Below are positions 10,465-20,011 of a stretch of DNA of 53,819 nucleotides, one piece after another (within the stretch, counting starts at the first letter, position 1; every line of letters starts with the position of its first letter). The notes beneath the pieces were generated by a model. That model was not told the DNA's origin, ran no database searches, and worked only from the letters and a program-made list of their open reading frames with translations. The stretch lies in NCBI GenBank assembly GCA_025526915.1, contig JAHLKH010000184.1, positions 1 through 53,819 on the forward strand, in the 5' to 3' direction. The position numbers were made by a program, and so were the translations under genes. The DNA comes from Entophlyctis helioformis. Lineage: Eukaryota > Chytridiomycota > Chytridiomycetes > Chytridiales > Chytriomycetaceae.

Positions 10465-13400
10465 ATGGTGCTGCCGACGCACAACGGATATCCGGCACCA
10501 ACCCCTTACGGCGGCCCTGTCAGCCAGATGTCGCCCCCGCACCTCAGCAGCGCTGCACCCGCCATTCCAGCGGGCCCGCCAGCGCCGGCAGCCGCGGGAG
10601 CCCCCAGCCGCAGCCCGTCGCTGGACATTGTGGCTGCTGCCGCCGCTGCCGCCGCCGTGGAAGACGAGGCCGCCCAGGCCGCCCAGGCCAGCCCCGCAGC
10701 CCTGATGGTTAGTAGTAAGCGGGCCGCTGCCTTTTCTTATTTCTCGTTGCTTGCCACTGGCCGATGGTGCATGATGCCGCTTTCTGGCTGCCCGGCTGAC
10801 GCTTTCTGGCTGCCCGGCCGTCTGCTCGGCTGCCCGGCTGGCTGCGTACTCTGTGCGATTGCAGAAGCTGCTGCTGGCCATGCAGCGCAAGCTCGACACT
10901 CTGTCTCAGGCCCACGACGCCCTCAACACCTACGTCACGCAGCTCGCCAAGATATCCAACGAACAATCCGTCGGCATGCGGCACCTCGCCAAGACGCAGC
11001 AGAAGCTTTTGGATGCTGCGTCTGCACAAGAGGCACGGGCCGCCTCGCCTGCTGCCGGCTCTGGCTCTGGCTATGATGCGAACGGCGACAGCAAGTACAG
11101 GGAGGGGCCAAGCACAGGCGTGCGTCCTGTGGCTGCATCTAGGAGCAGCGGCAACGTGCCGTCGCGGTTTGCGTCGAGGACGGCTTCCGAGTCGTCGCCC
11201 GGCCGTGCACAGTCGCCTGCGGACGACGAGGACCTTGGCGACGGAGACTACGACCACGACTCGGAGACGGTGTAAGTGCACACGGTGATTTCCTGTCTGG
11301 CGGCCGTGTGTCTCCTGCATTGTCCAGCTCAACTGACTGGCAATGCCTTATCTGTCCAACTGACTGGCGTGGCCTTATCTGCTATAAAACCCCACAGATC
11401 TGACTCGTCAGAGCCGTCGCAAGTCGACGACGAAGAGTTTGTTCCCCGGACACGCTCGCCCTTTGTGCCCCAACTGCAGCACCGCCCATCATCATCGCAG
11501 TCGCAGCTGCCCAGTGACCTGCAGGCGGACTCGCAATCCTCATATCCCTCTCGAGCATCGTCTGTGCTGGATGGCAAACTGATGCCTCCGCCCGGCACCA
11601 AGAGACGACTGACGGCGCACCCGCGCAGCTCGCTAGCGTCTGCATCTGGCGACAGCTCCAAGGCACCGGCTGATGCTGCTGGCCATGACGACGAGTTGCA
11701 CACCAAGAAACGCAAGCGGCAGGCCGCCCCGACCGGCAAAACGGCACGAAGCAACGCTTCTCGTCCAGACATTCGTCCGCCACCGCACAGCACCAAGCTC
11801 CCGCCCAACGGCATGAAGGCTCTCAAGAAATTCAAGCTGCAAGTGGCGTTCGAGGCCGTCATTGGCGATCTCACGCAGGATCAGCGCGTTGTCTTTGCCG
11901 AAACGCTCAAGAATGCCCCTGCGTCTCAACTTGGCGTGATTGCCCCCAAGGGCCGGTTCCAACTTCCTGATCCAGCTGGACTGGCTCTGGAAGTCGTGCG
12001 TCGACGCATGCTCCCCAACCCAGGATCCAACAGCAGGCGCGCCGTCCGCTGACAGACGAAGAGGCCCGTGATCAGAGGCGAGTGCACTGTCCCGCCAGCT
12101 GACGATATCCACGCCTGGTTTGCTCGATGCTTGCGTGCTGACGACGCACGCGTATCCGCAGGCACGAGATTGAGCTCATGCTACAGCATGGCAGAAGCAA
12201 GTACGCGGCCATCCGGTTTGCTGACCAGGTTCTCAACTGGCTCAACGCGCCTCAGGCTCAGACGTGGACGGTCAAGCAGTTCATTTTCGTCTATGCCATG
12301 TAGGTTGCTGCCGAACGGTGCTTTCGGGCTGATGCAAAGCAACCCCAGCCACTCACTGTCCTTGTCATTCTATGCTGTTGCTGTTGTTGTCGTTTGCAGG
12401 GCAGTTTACCGTATCCAGGGCTATTCGGCGTACTTTGTTAGCGACAGCTCGGGCATTGTGGAGCAGATCAAGTCGTCTCTGGCGGGATCCGAGTCGGAGA
12501 CGGACCTGGCGCTCGCAACGTCACTCGACTTTCTCTCCAAGGCAGGCCTCGAGCAGGCCGTTGACTTTACGGCGGCCAATGCAGCCAGTAGTGTCGAGAC
12601 GCCTGACGCCAGTGAGTTGATTGGCTGTCGCGGTTGCCGCTGCCCTCCGTGTATCCGCCGCAATATCGTCCGGTTCTGACGTTTTTGCTGTTGGCCAGCC
12701 AAACCCAGCGACGATGCATCAGCGCTTTGGAGGCGGACTTGCAGCAAGGTCAAGGACCAGCAGATCCTGACGTATGTCGACCTTCCCTGTCCCCTCAGTA
12801 CCAGGGTCGGCCAACTGGACGAAGTGACGCGGCCGCTGCTCAGTTCGGCGTTCCACTCGGCAAGTGCAGCGGCTCTCGACCGAATTGCTGTGAATATCGG
12901 CAAGCAGCTGCCGGATCCTGCATCCATGTCTCTGCAGGTACTGTACCGTCGGCTTCTGCCCAACGTGACGCGCGGATTCGGCAGACGGCGACAGCTGACG
13001 CAGGAAGAGACGAATGTTCAAATGTGAGTCGCGTGCATTTCCTCCCCCACGACTGATGCGGGCATCTTTGCACCGGATGGCAGACTAGTATGCGGTCTGC
13101 CCGTCTGCAAAACGGTTACACTGACATAATGCTGATGTCGATGATGAATGCGTTGGCAGGTCGGAGATTGAGCTCTATGAAGCGGTTGGGGCATCCAAGT
13201 ACTCTGTCAGGCGATCGGCCGAGGTCGTGGACATGTGGATGGACAATCCAATTGTCCAGAACTGGACCATTAAGGAGCTGATGATTGTCTTTTCCTGGTG
13301 AGCCGTGTTTCACGTGGATGCAGACATGGATGTGGATGGCTGACAGCCGACGGGCATGCTCCTTGACGGTTGCAGCTTTGTGAGACGCCTCCGCGTGACG

Positions 13401-14009
13401 GTCAATGCCATGCGGAAACGCGAACCGGGGCTTTTCCCACGTGAGTGCACCTCCGCCTTGCGTATGCGAGGAGCTAGGTGTATTGGACGCGTGCTGACTG
13501 ACGTATCGGTGCAGAATCTGCTGCACGGAATGCAGCCACTCCCCAAACTAGGTCGGCTGTGGACAGCATGGACGCACTCGCGCAAGACCAGCTGGAGGAC
13601 GGGCAAGAACAAGAGCAAGAGCAAGAGCAGGATCACGAGCAGGAGCAGGAGCAGGAGCCGATCAAGGCCGAGTCAAAGGTGTCGCGGGTGGACGACTTTG
13701 GCGACCTGGCGATGGACGGCGACGTGACCATGGACAGCATGGGGCCGAGATGGACATGTCCATGAACATGAGCAACATTGGCATGGACATGGGCATGATG
13801 GGCTACGAGCAAGGCATGGGCGACCACGACATTGAGCAGTACGTCATGCTGGACCAGTTTGACGACGAGGAGGGGGGAGGGGAGACGCGGAAGGAGACGC
13901 GGAAGGAGATGCGGAAGGAGATGGCGGCGCTGGCGGTCAAGCATACAACGCAGACAATGCAGACGAGGACGTGACCGGCGACTTTTATGACGACAACATT
14001 TACGACTAG
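10465..14009 (+). CDS. nuclear-type protein with coiled coil and a duplicated ~90-residue domain (unknown family)
   Basis: Exons 10465-10707, 10865-11271, 11398-12077, 12162-12299, 12400-12611, 12699-13023, 13160-13297, 13376-13440 and 13515-14009 fit together. A Pro/Ala-rich start is followed by a helical stretch (KLLLAMQRKLDTLSQAHDAL) and basic KKRKRQ, probably a nuclear localisation signal. Two copies of one domain then follow: RRRMLPNPGS...EIELMLQHGRSKYAAIRFAD and YRRLLPNVTR...SEIELYEAVGASKYSVRRSA, each ending in a WTxK(Q/E) segment. The tail is EQEQ-, Met- and Asp-rich, ending in NADNADEDVTGDFYDDNIYD. Single-base deficits near 12040, 13740 and 13938 break the frame. The domain vaguely recalls BEN-type DNA-binding folds; I am not confident of that. 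The gene lies between the two duplication units. Confidence 0.62.
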
Positions 14010-14441
14010 GATCGTGTGCAGACTCCAATGAATGTGCGAAAACTTGCTGTGACTGAGCGTGCTGTGTGTGTCTCTGCATGATGGTCAAGGACACATGTTG
14101 GGCGGTGTTGTTGATGGCGCAAGTAAAGTCTGCGAGGCTCAGAAAGGGAAGCTGTGTGTGCAGCAAGAATGGTCAAATGGATACGAAAGCTCAACTCCAA
14201 GCACTCGCAATGCACGACCCGCCAGCCATGGCATAGGCTCGTTGGCAACGATCCACAGGACCCTCTGTCTTACAGCACGCCGCTGGTGTGCCCAGAGCTC
14301 AGATACCGATCAGCCTTCTGCACCAAGACATGGCATGCCGTGTCGGTGCATGTCCCACATTCCCGTGTTTCCACGCATTTGGACGATCGCGTCGAGTGGA
14401 TCTTGTCCTCGCAACAACAAACAGAGCAAGCGGCTGTGACG
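14010..14441. other. intergenic; left edge of duplicated unit 2
   Basis: No gene seen. Homology to 5460 onward starts at about 14113 (GTTGATGGCGCAAGTA). The sequence before that is unique. The ATGGTCAAATGGATACGAA element recurs at 14168. Confidence 0.55.
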
Positions 14442-16150
14442 ATGCAGGCGGAGCGACAGACGGCAGACAGTGCAGATGCAGCAGCAGCCAGCGACGAGCA
14501 AGTGGGCAGTCTGCAGAGCCAGCTGCAGAGCACAGTCGAGCGGGTCGTTGGAGCGAGCGGCAGCCAAGCCGTCGAGCCAGGGCAGCCAGGACAGCCAGAC
14601 CAGCCGCCAGCCAAGCGACTCCAAGACAGCAGCAGCAGCAACGACCGCACAGCCAAGTGTGCCTCGCTATGTGGTGCCGCCAGCCACCGGCGACCTCGCA
14701 TACGGCAGCAGCCACTGGGACGGCAAACCCGCCGAGATCCACGCCATGATCCTCAAGCTGGCCGGCCCGCTCACTCGCTTCCTGTGTGGCCTGCTCGGCG
14801 ACAAGGCCACACTCGACGAAGCGACCAGCTGGAGCTGTGGACCGAAGCGCTCAAGATGGACTGGCCGGGCGATCTGGATCTGCTGCCTGATGTTAAGCTG
14901 ACAGCCGACAACGGAATGTTACTCGCGCACTCTCGCTCCATGTACCACCGTCTCTGCAAGCGCTTTCCTCGGCAAGCCGAGGACAGTTATGCATATGCTC
15001 GAAGCAACTACTACATCTCGTACGACGACGTTGGATCGAACGACAACTATTTTCTTCTCATTCCCATGCGGCATGGCTGGTACGATCTGCTCGACTTTCG
15101 CTATCCGGTTTCACTCGCTCGCTTGGCCATCTGTTATGGATTCCTCGATCTGCTCAAGCATCTCGACGACAAGTACAAGACGCTCCAACGCTGGATGGCC
15201 AAACACGATCCGACAAGCGAGTACTGGTACCGCGAAGTTGATCGAGCAGCGCGCGGTGGGCATCTCGATGTTGTGCAGTTCTTGTTTGATCTCGGTGTGA
15301 CGGGATGCACGACAAATGCAATAGACTGGGCGGCTGGAAACGGCCATCTGCATGCGGTCATCTGGCTTCATGAGAATCGGACGGAGGGATGTACAGCCTA
15401 CGCGATGGAAAGCGCGGCTCGATACGGTCATCTGCATGTGGTCAAGTGGCTGCATGCCAACAGGACGGAGGGATGCACATACTGGGCCATGGATAACGCG
15501 GCTGCCAACGGTCATCTGCATGTCGTCAAGTGGCTTCGGATAACAGGACGGAAGGATGCACGAAACGGGCGATGAATGACGCGGCTGCCAACGGTCATCT
15601 GCATGTCGTCAAATGGCTCCACGAGAACAGGACGGAAGGATGCTCGTCGGAAGCCATGACCGGCGCGGCCAAGAATGGGCATCTGCATGTCGTCAAGTGG
15701 CTCCACGAAAACAGGACGGAAGGACGCACGAAACAGGCGATGGACTTTGCGGCTGGACACGGTCAGCTGCATGTCGTCAAGTGGCTCCATGAGATCCTCG
15801 GTATGCCGTGCAGGTCCAACGCAGTGCATGCAGCAATCATCGCGGGAAAGTTGGACGTCGTCAAGTACATGCACTCCAAAGGCTGCCGTGCACCAAACGA
15901 TGCCGTTGAGACAACGGTCAACGCGGGCAACAAGACATTACTGCAGCATCTGATGGATTGCGGATACGCGGTTCAACTCAGAGCACTCAAACAAGCCAAA
16001 GTTGCTGCCATTGCCAACATTATGCTTGGGAGCCTCACACTGGAAAGGGCACAGGCGCTGCTTGCTGAAACCAACAAAGCAAAAACCAACAAGTTCACCA
16101 TCAGGCGACTTGAGTCGACCATCAAGAAACTGCAGAAGCCGCGCAAGTGA
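14442..16150 (+). CDS. ankyrin-repeat protein, copy 2 (frame interrupted)
   Basis: Start ATG 14442 (MQAERQTADSADAAAAS); stop at 16148-16150. Same layout as copy 1: low-complexity N-terminus, the block KPAEIHAMILKLAGPLTRFL, the LLAHSRSMYHRLCKRF block, about eight ankyrin units of about 33 residues (NGHLHVVKWLHENRTEGC consensus), and a C-terminal helix ending KKLQKPRK. Frame breaks: an extra C near 14612 (CTCCAAG against CTCAAG), a missing A near 14827 (GACCAGC against GACCAAGC) and a missing base near 15538 (GGCTTCGGATAAC). Differences from copy 1 cluster in the region before the repeats (AYARSNYYISYDDVGSND against AFTQINYYISSSSAWSKR), suggesting divergence there while the repeats are homogenised. 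Confidence 0.75.
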
Positions 16151-16431
16151 TGAATGGATGGCCAAGAATGAAGACGCGATGGCCAAATGGATACGAATGC
16201 TTCATTCCAAGCGATCGCAAAGCATGCCACGCCATCCTCCGCTTTGCTTGTTGGCAGCAATATCACAGGCTCTCTTCCCAACAGCTTGCGTCTGAAATGT
16301 CGGCCGATCAGCCCGTGACTGGCTGGCAATCAAAAAGAGAAAGCTGACACACCACACCACACCACACAGGCGTGTGGGCAGGATGTCAAAACAGCCATGT
16401 GCAAAAAGTATGGTGGCAGAGCCAAAAGGGA

Positions 16432-16504
16432 AGGTCCCACCGAGATTCGAACTCGGGTCTCAGGAATCAGAATCCTATGTGATGACCACCTACACTATGG
16501 AACC
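16432..16504 (-). tRNA. tRNA-Gln (anticodon CTG), copy 2
   Basis: Same 73-nt cloverleaf as 7793-7865, with no substitution in the body. The 5' flank differs by one extra C after the acceptor stem on the plus strand. It was duplicated as part of unit 2. Confidence 0.9.
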
Positions 16505-16713
16505 CCCTCTTGGTAAATCTCGATTGCATATACGCCATATTCCCGACTGTCTGATCCAAACAAGCAGAACGATGGTGCTGTTGAACACGATCGAACAGCG
16601 TGCCTTGGTGTCTTGGACCAACATTGCTTCTCACCAGCGTTTCGGTGATGTACGAAACAGGTGCATGCAATGAAAGTGGTTCATTTCAAGAAGGTGTACA
16701 ACGAAAGGGCAGA

Positions 16714-17505
16714 TCAGAGAGCAAAGGCAATGCCGCCGTTGGCACCAATGTTCTGGCCGGTGATCCATGCGCCAGAGCGAGGGTGTGCAAGGAAAGCCAC
16801 AGACTCGGCAATGTCTTCTGCCGTGCCGGGACGCTTGAGGATGGACGCCTGCGCGGCCGTCTCGACCATGCCATCGCCGAGGGACGTGAGCAGGTCTGTG
16901 ACGGTGTATCCAGGCGACACGGTGTTGACACGGATCTTGCGGGGAGCGAGCTCAACGGCCAGTGCGCGGGCAAACGCCTCGACAAAACCCTTGGTCGCCG
17001 TGAGGACAGATGTGCCTGGGTAGATCGCCTTGGTGATCACGCTCGAGATGTTGATGATGACGCCGCCGTCCTGGATGACCTTGACGGCCGCGCGAGTGGG
17101 CAGGAACGTGCCGTTGACGTTGACACGCACCACGCGGTGGAACTCTTCAATGTCGTGGTCGAGGATGGGCGTTGCGCTGAACACACCAACGTTGTTGACG
17201 AGAATGTCGAGGCGGCCGTAGATGCGGATGGTCTCATCAATGAGGCGCTGAGCGTCTTCGGCCTTGGAGACGTCGCCCTGGACGGCGGTCGCCTTGCCGC
17301 GACCAGACTTTGTGATGGCGTCCACGACCTCAGCAGCGGCAGCAGCGTTGCCGGCATAGTTGACAATGACGGACGCGCCGAGAGAGGCGAGCTTGAGCGA
17401 CACGGCACGGCCAATGCCACGCGAGCCGCCAGTGACGACGGCGACGTGACCCACAAGGTCAGCGGGGAGCTTGGCGACAAAGTCGAGGTCGTATCCGTGG
17501 GACAT
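16714..17505 (-). CDS. short-chain dehydrogenase/reductase SDR-2 (intact frame, catalytic Tyr replaced by Leu)
   Basis: Intact 263-residue frame, start 17505, stop 16714; normal size for a classical SDR. It has the NAD(P)-binding TGGSRGIG near residue 27, DVSKAEDA, and NNVG near 108 where NNAG is usual. The catalytic Ser is in IINISS. The active-site YxxxK reads LTATK: the general-acid tyrosine is Leu (codon 17002-17004), while the lysine (16990-16992) remains. The later SPGYTVTDL and the ITGQNIGANGG tail are typical. SDR enzymes oxidise or reduce alcohols and ketones; without Tyr, normal catalysis is not expected. Single exon, with TATA-type and upstream elements shared with its paralogues. 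It faces away from the Prp6 fragment. Confidence 0.92.
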   Translation of the reverse strand: MSHGYDLDFVAKLPADLVGHVAVVTGGSRGIGRAVSLKLASLGASVIVNYAGNAAAAAEVVDAITKSGRGKATAVQGDVSKAEDAQRLIDETIRIYGRLDILVNNVGVFSATPILDHDIEEFHRVVRVNVNGTFLPTRAAVKVIQDGGVIINISSVITKAIYPGTSVLTATKGFVEAFARALAVELAPRKIRVNTVSPGYTVTDLLTSLGDGMVETAAQASILKRPGTAEDIAESVAFLAHPRSGAWITGQNIGANGGIAFAL

Positions 17506-17593
17506 GGTGAGTGTGAGAGGGTGTGCGAGGGTGAGAGAGAGGACTGGCTGTTGGTTGGCTGATGGGATGAGAGTGGCGACGGTGAAGTGGCTG

Positions 17594-17602
17594 CCTTTTA
17601 TA
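17594..17602 (-). promoter_or_regulatory. TATA box of SDR-2
   Basis: Minus-strand TATAAAAGG about 90 nt before the SDR-2 start codon; counterpart of 8944-8953. Confidence 0.55.
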
Positions 17603-17638
17603 GGATTTGTGGCTGTTTTTCCGCTTGCTTTGCCTCGG

Positions 17639-17657
17639 CCGAGCTGTGCCTCATTGA
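17639..17657 (-). promoter_or_regulatory. conserved upstream element of SDR-2
   Basis: Minus-strand TCAATGAGGCACAGCTCGG, the same element as at 8982-9000. Confidence 0.4.
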
Positions 17658-18012
17658 GGCTGCATTTCGTAGTCCGTCTGCCATTCCGTCTACCATGCCG
17701 TCTGCAAGGGTACTCTCAGCTGACACAAGCCAAGCACGCAGGAACAATGCAGGATAAACAGTGGATTTATGCAGGATTAACTCCGGGAAAACTATGGCGT
17801 GATGGCGAGTGCAGACGGTGGATGCGAGAGCATCGAGCGCCAGCAGAGCCACTCTGCGGTGCTGTGCGTCGCATGCGCAGTGCGTGGTGCGCTGTGTGCG
17901 CTGTGCACCACGCGAGCGCAGTGCCAGCTGGCCACGGTGCTTGCCATGATCCGCGAGTGCGTGTCGCGCATGTTGCTCTGCCTGCGAGGCGAGGATCTCA
18001 TCGCAAGATCAG

Positions 18013-18738
18013 GTGTCGGTTGAGGAGGATGCTGGCGATGCATACAAGAGCGCCAACACGGAGCGTGTGTGGATGAAGTCGGCCGTGTTTGAGCGGCAGC
18101 AGAGACGGTTCAACGAGGCACTCGAGCTGCTCGATCAGGGTCTCAAGCAGTTCCCTGCCTTTGACAAGCTGTGGATGATAAAGGGCCAGATCCTGCACGC
18201 CGACCAAGGCAACATTGCAGCTGCGCGTGAGGCGTATGCACAGGGACTCGAACGCGCACCAAAGTCTGTGCCGCTGTGGCTGCTGGCGTCGCGGCTCGAA
18301 GAAGACGCTGGCCGTCCGGTCAAGGCACGAGCGACGCTTGAACGAGCACGGCTGCTCAACCCGAATGCACCTGAGCTGTGGTGCGAGGCCGTGCGTGTCG
18401 AGACGCGCTCCAACAACCAGCCGGTGGCAAAGGCACTGCTTGCCAAGGCACTGCAGGCGTGTCCGACATCCGGGCAGTTGTGGTCGCAGATGATTGCGAC
18501 CGAGGCACGGCCGCAGCGTCGCGCGCGGTCTGTGGACGCACTCCAAAAGTGCGAAAACGACCCAGTGGTTGTGACGACGGTCGCGCAGCTGTTCTGGGCC
18601 GAGCGCAAGCTGGACAAGGCACGCAGCTGGTTCAACCGTGCCATCAAGACCAACCCGGATCTGGGCGACACATGCGGCATGCACCATGGAATCCTTGGAT
18701 CTACAATGCATGACATCATGCGGCTGGATACGCCATGA
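18013..18738 (+). pseudogene. PRP6: truncated Prp6 fragment, copy 2
   Basis: The HAT-repeat C-terminal part of Prp6 from about 18045 ([14 protein letters not shown]) to 18670 ([11 protein letters not shown]). It then runs into non-homologous residues and a stop at 18736. Unlike copy 1 there is no extra base in SWFNRAIK, so the piece is continuous. Upstream the frame has no ATG (a GTG is the first possible start), and the N-terminal two thirds of Prp6 are absent. It lies head-to-head with SDR-2, with about 500 nt between them. A functional full-length Prp6 is expected elsewhere in the genome (inference). Confidence 0.82.
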
Positions 18739-18805
18739 ATGGTCAAAGGATCGACAAGCAGTATCCAAAAGTGGTTCATTTCAAGGTGTACAACGAATGG
18801 GCAGA

Positions 18806-19596
18806 TCAGAGGGCAAAGCCAAGACCGCCGCTAGAGAAGATGTTCTGGCCGGTGATCCATGCGCCAGAACGAGGGTGTGCAAGGAAAGCCACAGACTCGG
18901 CAATGTCCTCAACCGTGCCAGGACGCTTGAGGATGGACGACTGTGCCGCTGTCTCGACGATGCCCTCGCCGTTGGACATGAGCATGTCTGTGACGGTGTA
19001 TCCAGGCGACACGGTGTTGACACGGATCTTGCGGGGAGCGAGCTCAACGGCCAGTGCGCGGGCAAACGCCTCGACAAAGCCCTTGGACGCCGTGTAGACG
19101 GACGTGCCGGGGAAGATCTCCTTGGTGAGCACGGTCGAGATGTTGATGATGACGCCGCCGTCCTGGATGACCTTGACGGCCGCGCGAGTGGGCAGGAACG
19201 TGCCGTCGACATTGATGCGCACCACACGGTGGAACTCCTCAATGTCGTGCTCAAGGATGGGCGTCACGCTGAACACGCCGGCGTTGTTGACGAGAATGTC
19301 GAGGCGGCCGTAGATGCGGATGGTCTCGTCAATGAGGCGCTGAGCGTCTTCGGCCTTGGAGACGTCGCCCTGGACGGCGGTCGCCTTGCCGCGACCAGAC
19401 TTTGTGATGGCGTCCACGACTCAGCAGCGGCAGCAGCGTTGCCGGCATAGTTGACAATGACGGACGCGCCGAGAGAGGCGAGCTTGAGCGACACGGCACG
19501 GCCGATGCCACGCGAGCCGCCAGTGACGACGGCGACGTGACCCACAAGGTCAGCGGGGAGCTTGGCGACAAAGTCGAGGTCGTATCCGTGGGACAT
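18806..19596 (-). CDS. short-chain dehydrogenase/reductase SDR-3 (catalytic triad kept, one frame break)
   Basis: Start ATG 19596 ([19 protein letters not shown]); stop at 18806. It is most diverged from SDR-1 and SDR-2 in the C-terminal half. It keeps a full active site: NNAG, INIST and YTASK (Tyr codon 19094-19096), so it is the only one of the three with a standard catalytic set. One base is missing near 19421 (CACGACTCAGC against CACGACCTCAGC in SDR-2), the same position as in SDR-1. The tail [16 protein letters not shown] matches the remnant at 10140. The promoter has diverged, but the upstream element at 19711-19729 is retained. Confidence 0.85.
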
Positions 19597-20011
19597 GGTG
19601 TGTGTGTGTGAGAGAGAGAGAGAGGACTGGCTGTTGGTTGGCTGAAGACTGCGGCGAGCCGGTCTCTTTTTATGCGGATCGCGCGCATTTCTCCGCAAGT
19701 TTCGTTTCGGCCGAGCTGCGCTTCATTGACGCAACATTGCGAGGCGAACGTCGCTCAAATGGTTACCACCATCGGCTTGATCCCCTCAGCCGGCGAATGA
19801 AGCGGCGACCTATCTGGAGGGCCAGGAAGCCGTTGGAACAATCGCCGGTCTGACCGGCAACCAAGCCACCGCTTGTCGCTCAGCAGACACGTGATCACTG
19901 ACACGTGACCCCAGACACGTGACCGGCAGCCAACTGCTCGAGTTGCCGCTGGCGAAGTTGAGAGGACTTGCCTGGCAGATCACCAACCGCATCACAACAG
20001 AAACACACGCA
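19597..20011. other. divergent promoter region between SDR-3 and the thiolase
   Basis: No gene seen. Contains a GT/GA microsatellite at the SDR-3 start (19598-19623), a TATA-like CATAAAAAG (minus, about 19665-19673), the conserved SDR upstream element (19711-19729), and three spaced ACACGTGA E-box-like words at about 19888-19923 that could serve either gene. Confidence 0.45.
19711..19729 (-). promoter_or_regulatory. conserved upstream element of SDR-3
   Basis: Minus-strand TCAATGAAGCGCAGCTCGG, two differences from the SDR-1 and SDR-2 element, standing out in an otherwise diverged promoter. Confidence 0.4.

Larger units (their letters stand above)
14113..18862 (+). repeat. segmental duplication, unit 2
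   Basis: Direct copy of 5460-10199, with the same gene order and strand pattern. It holds the only SDR copy with an uninterrupted frame (SDR-2), and it continues without a break into SDR-3, so this copy retains the native right flank. Confidence 0.9.
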
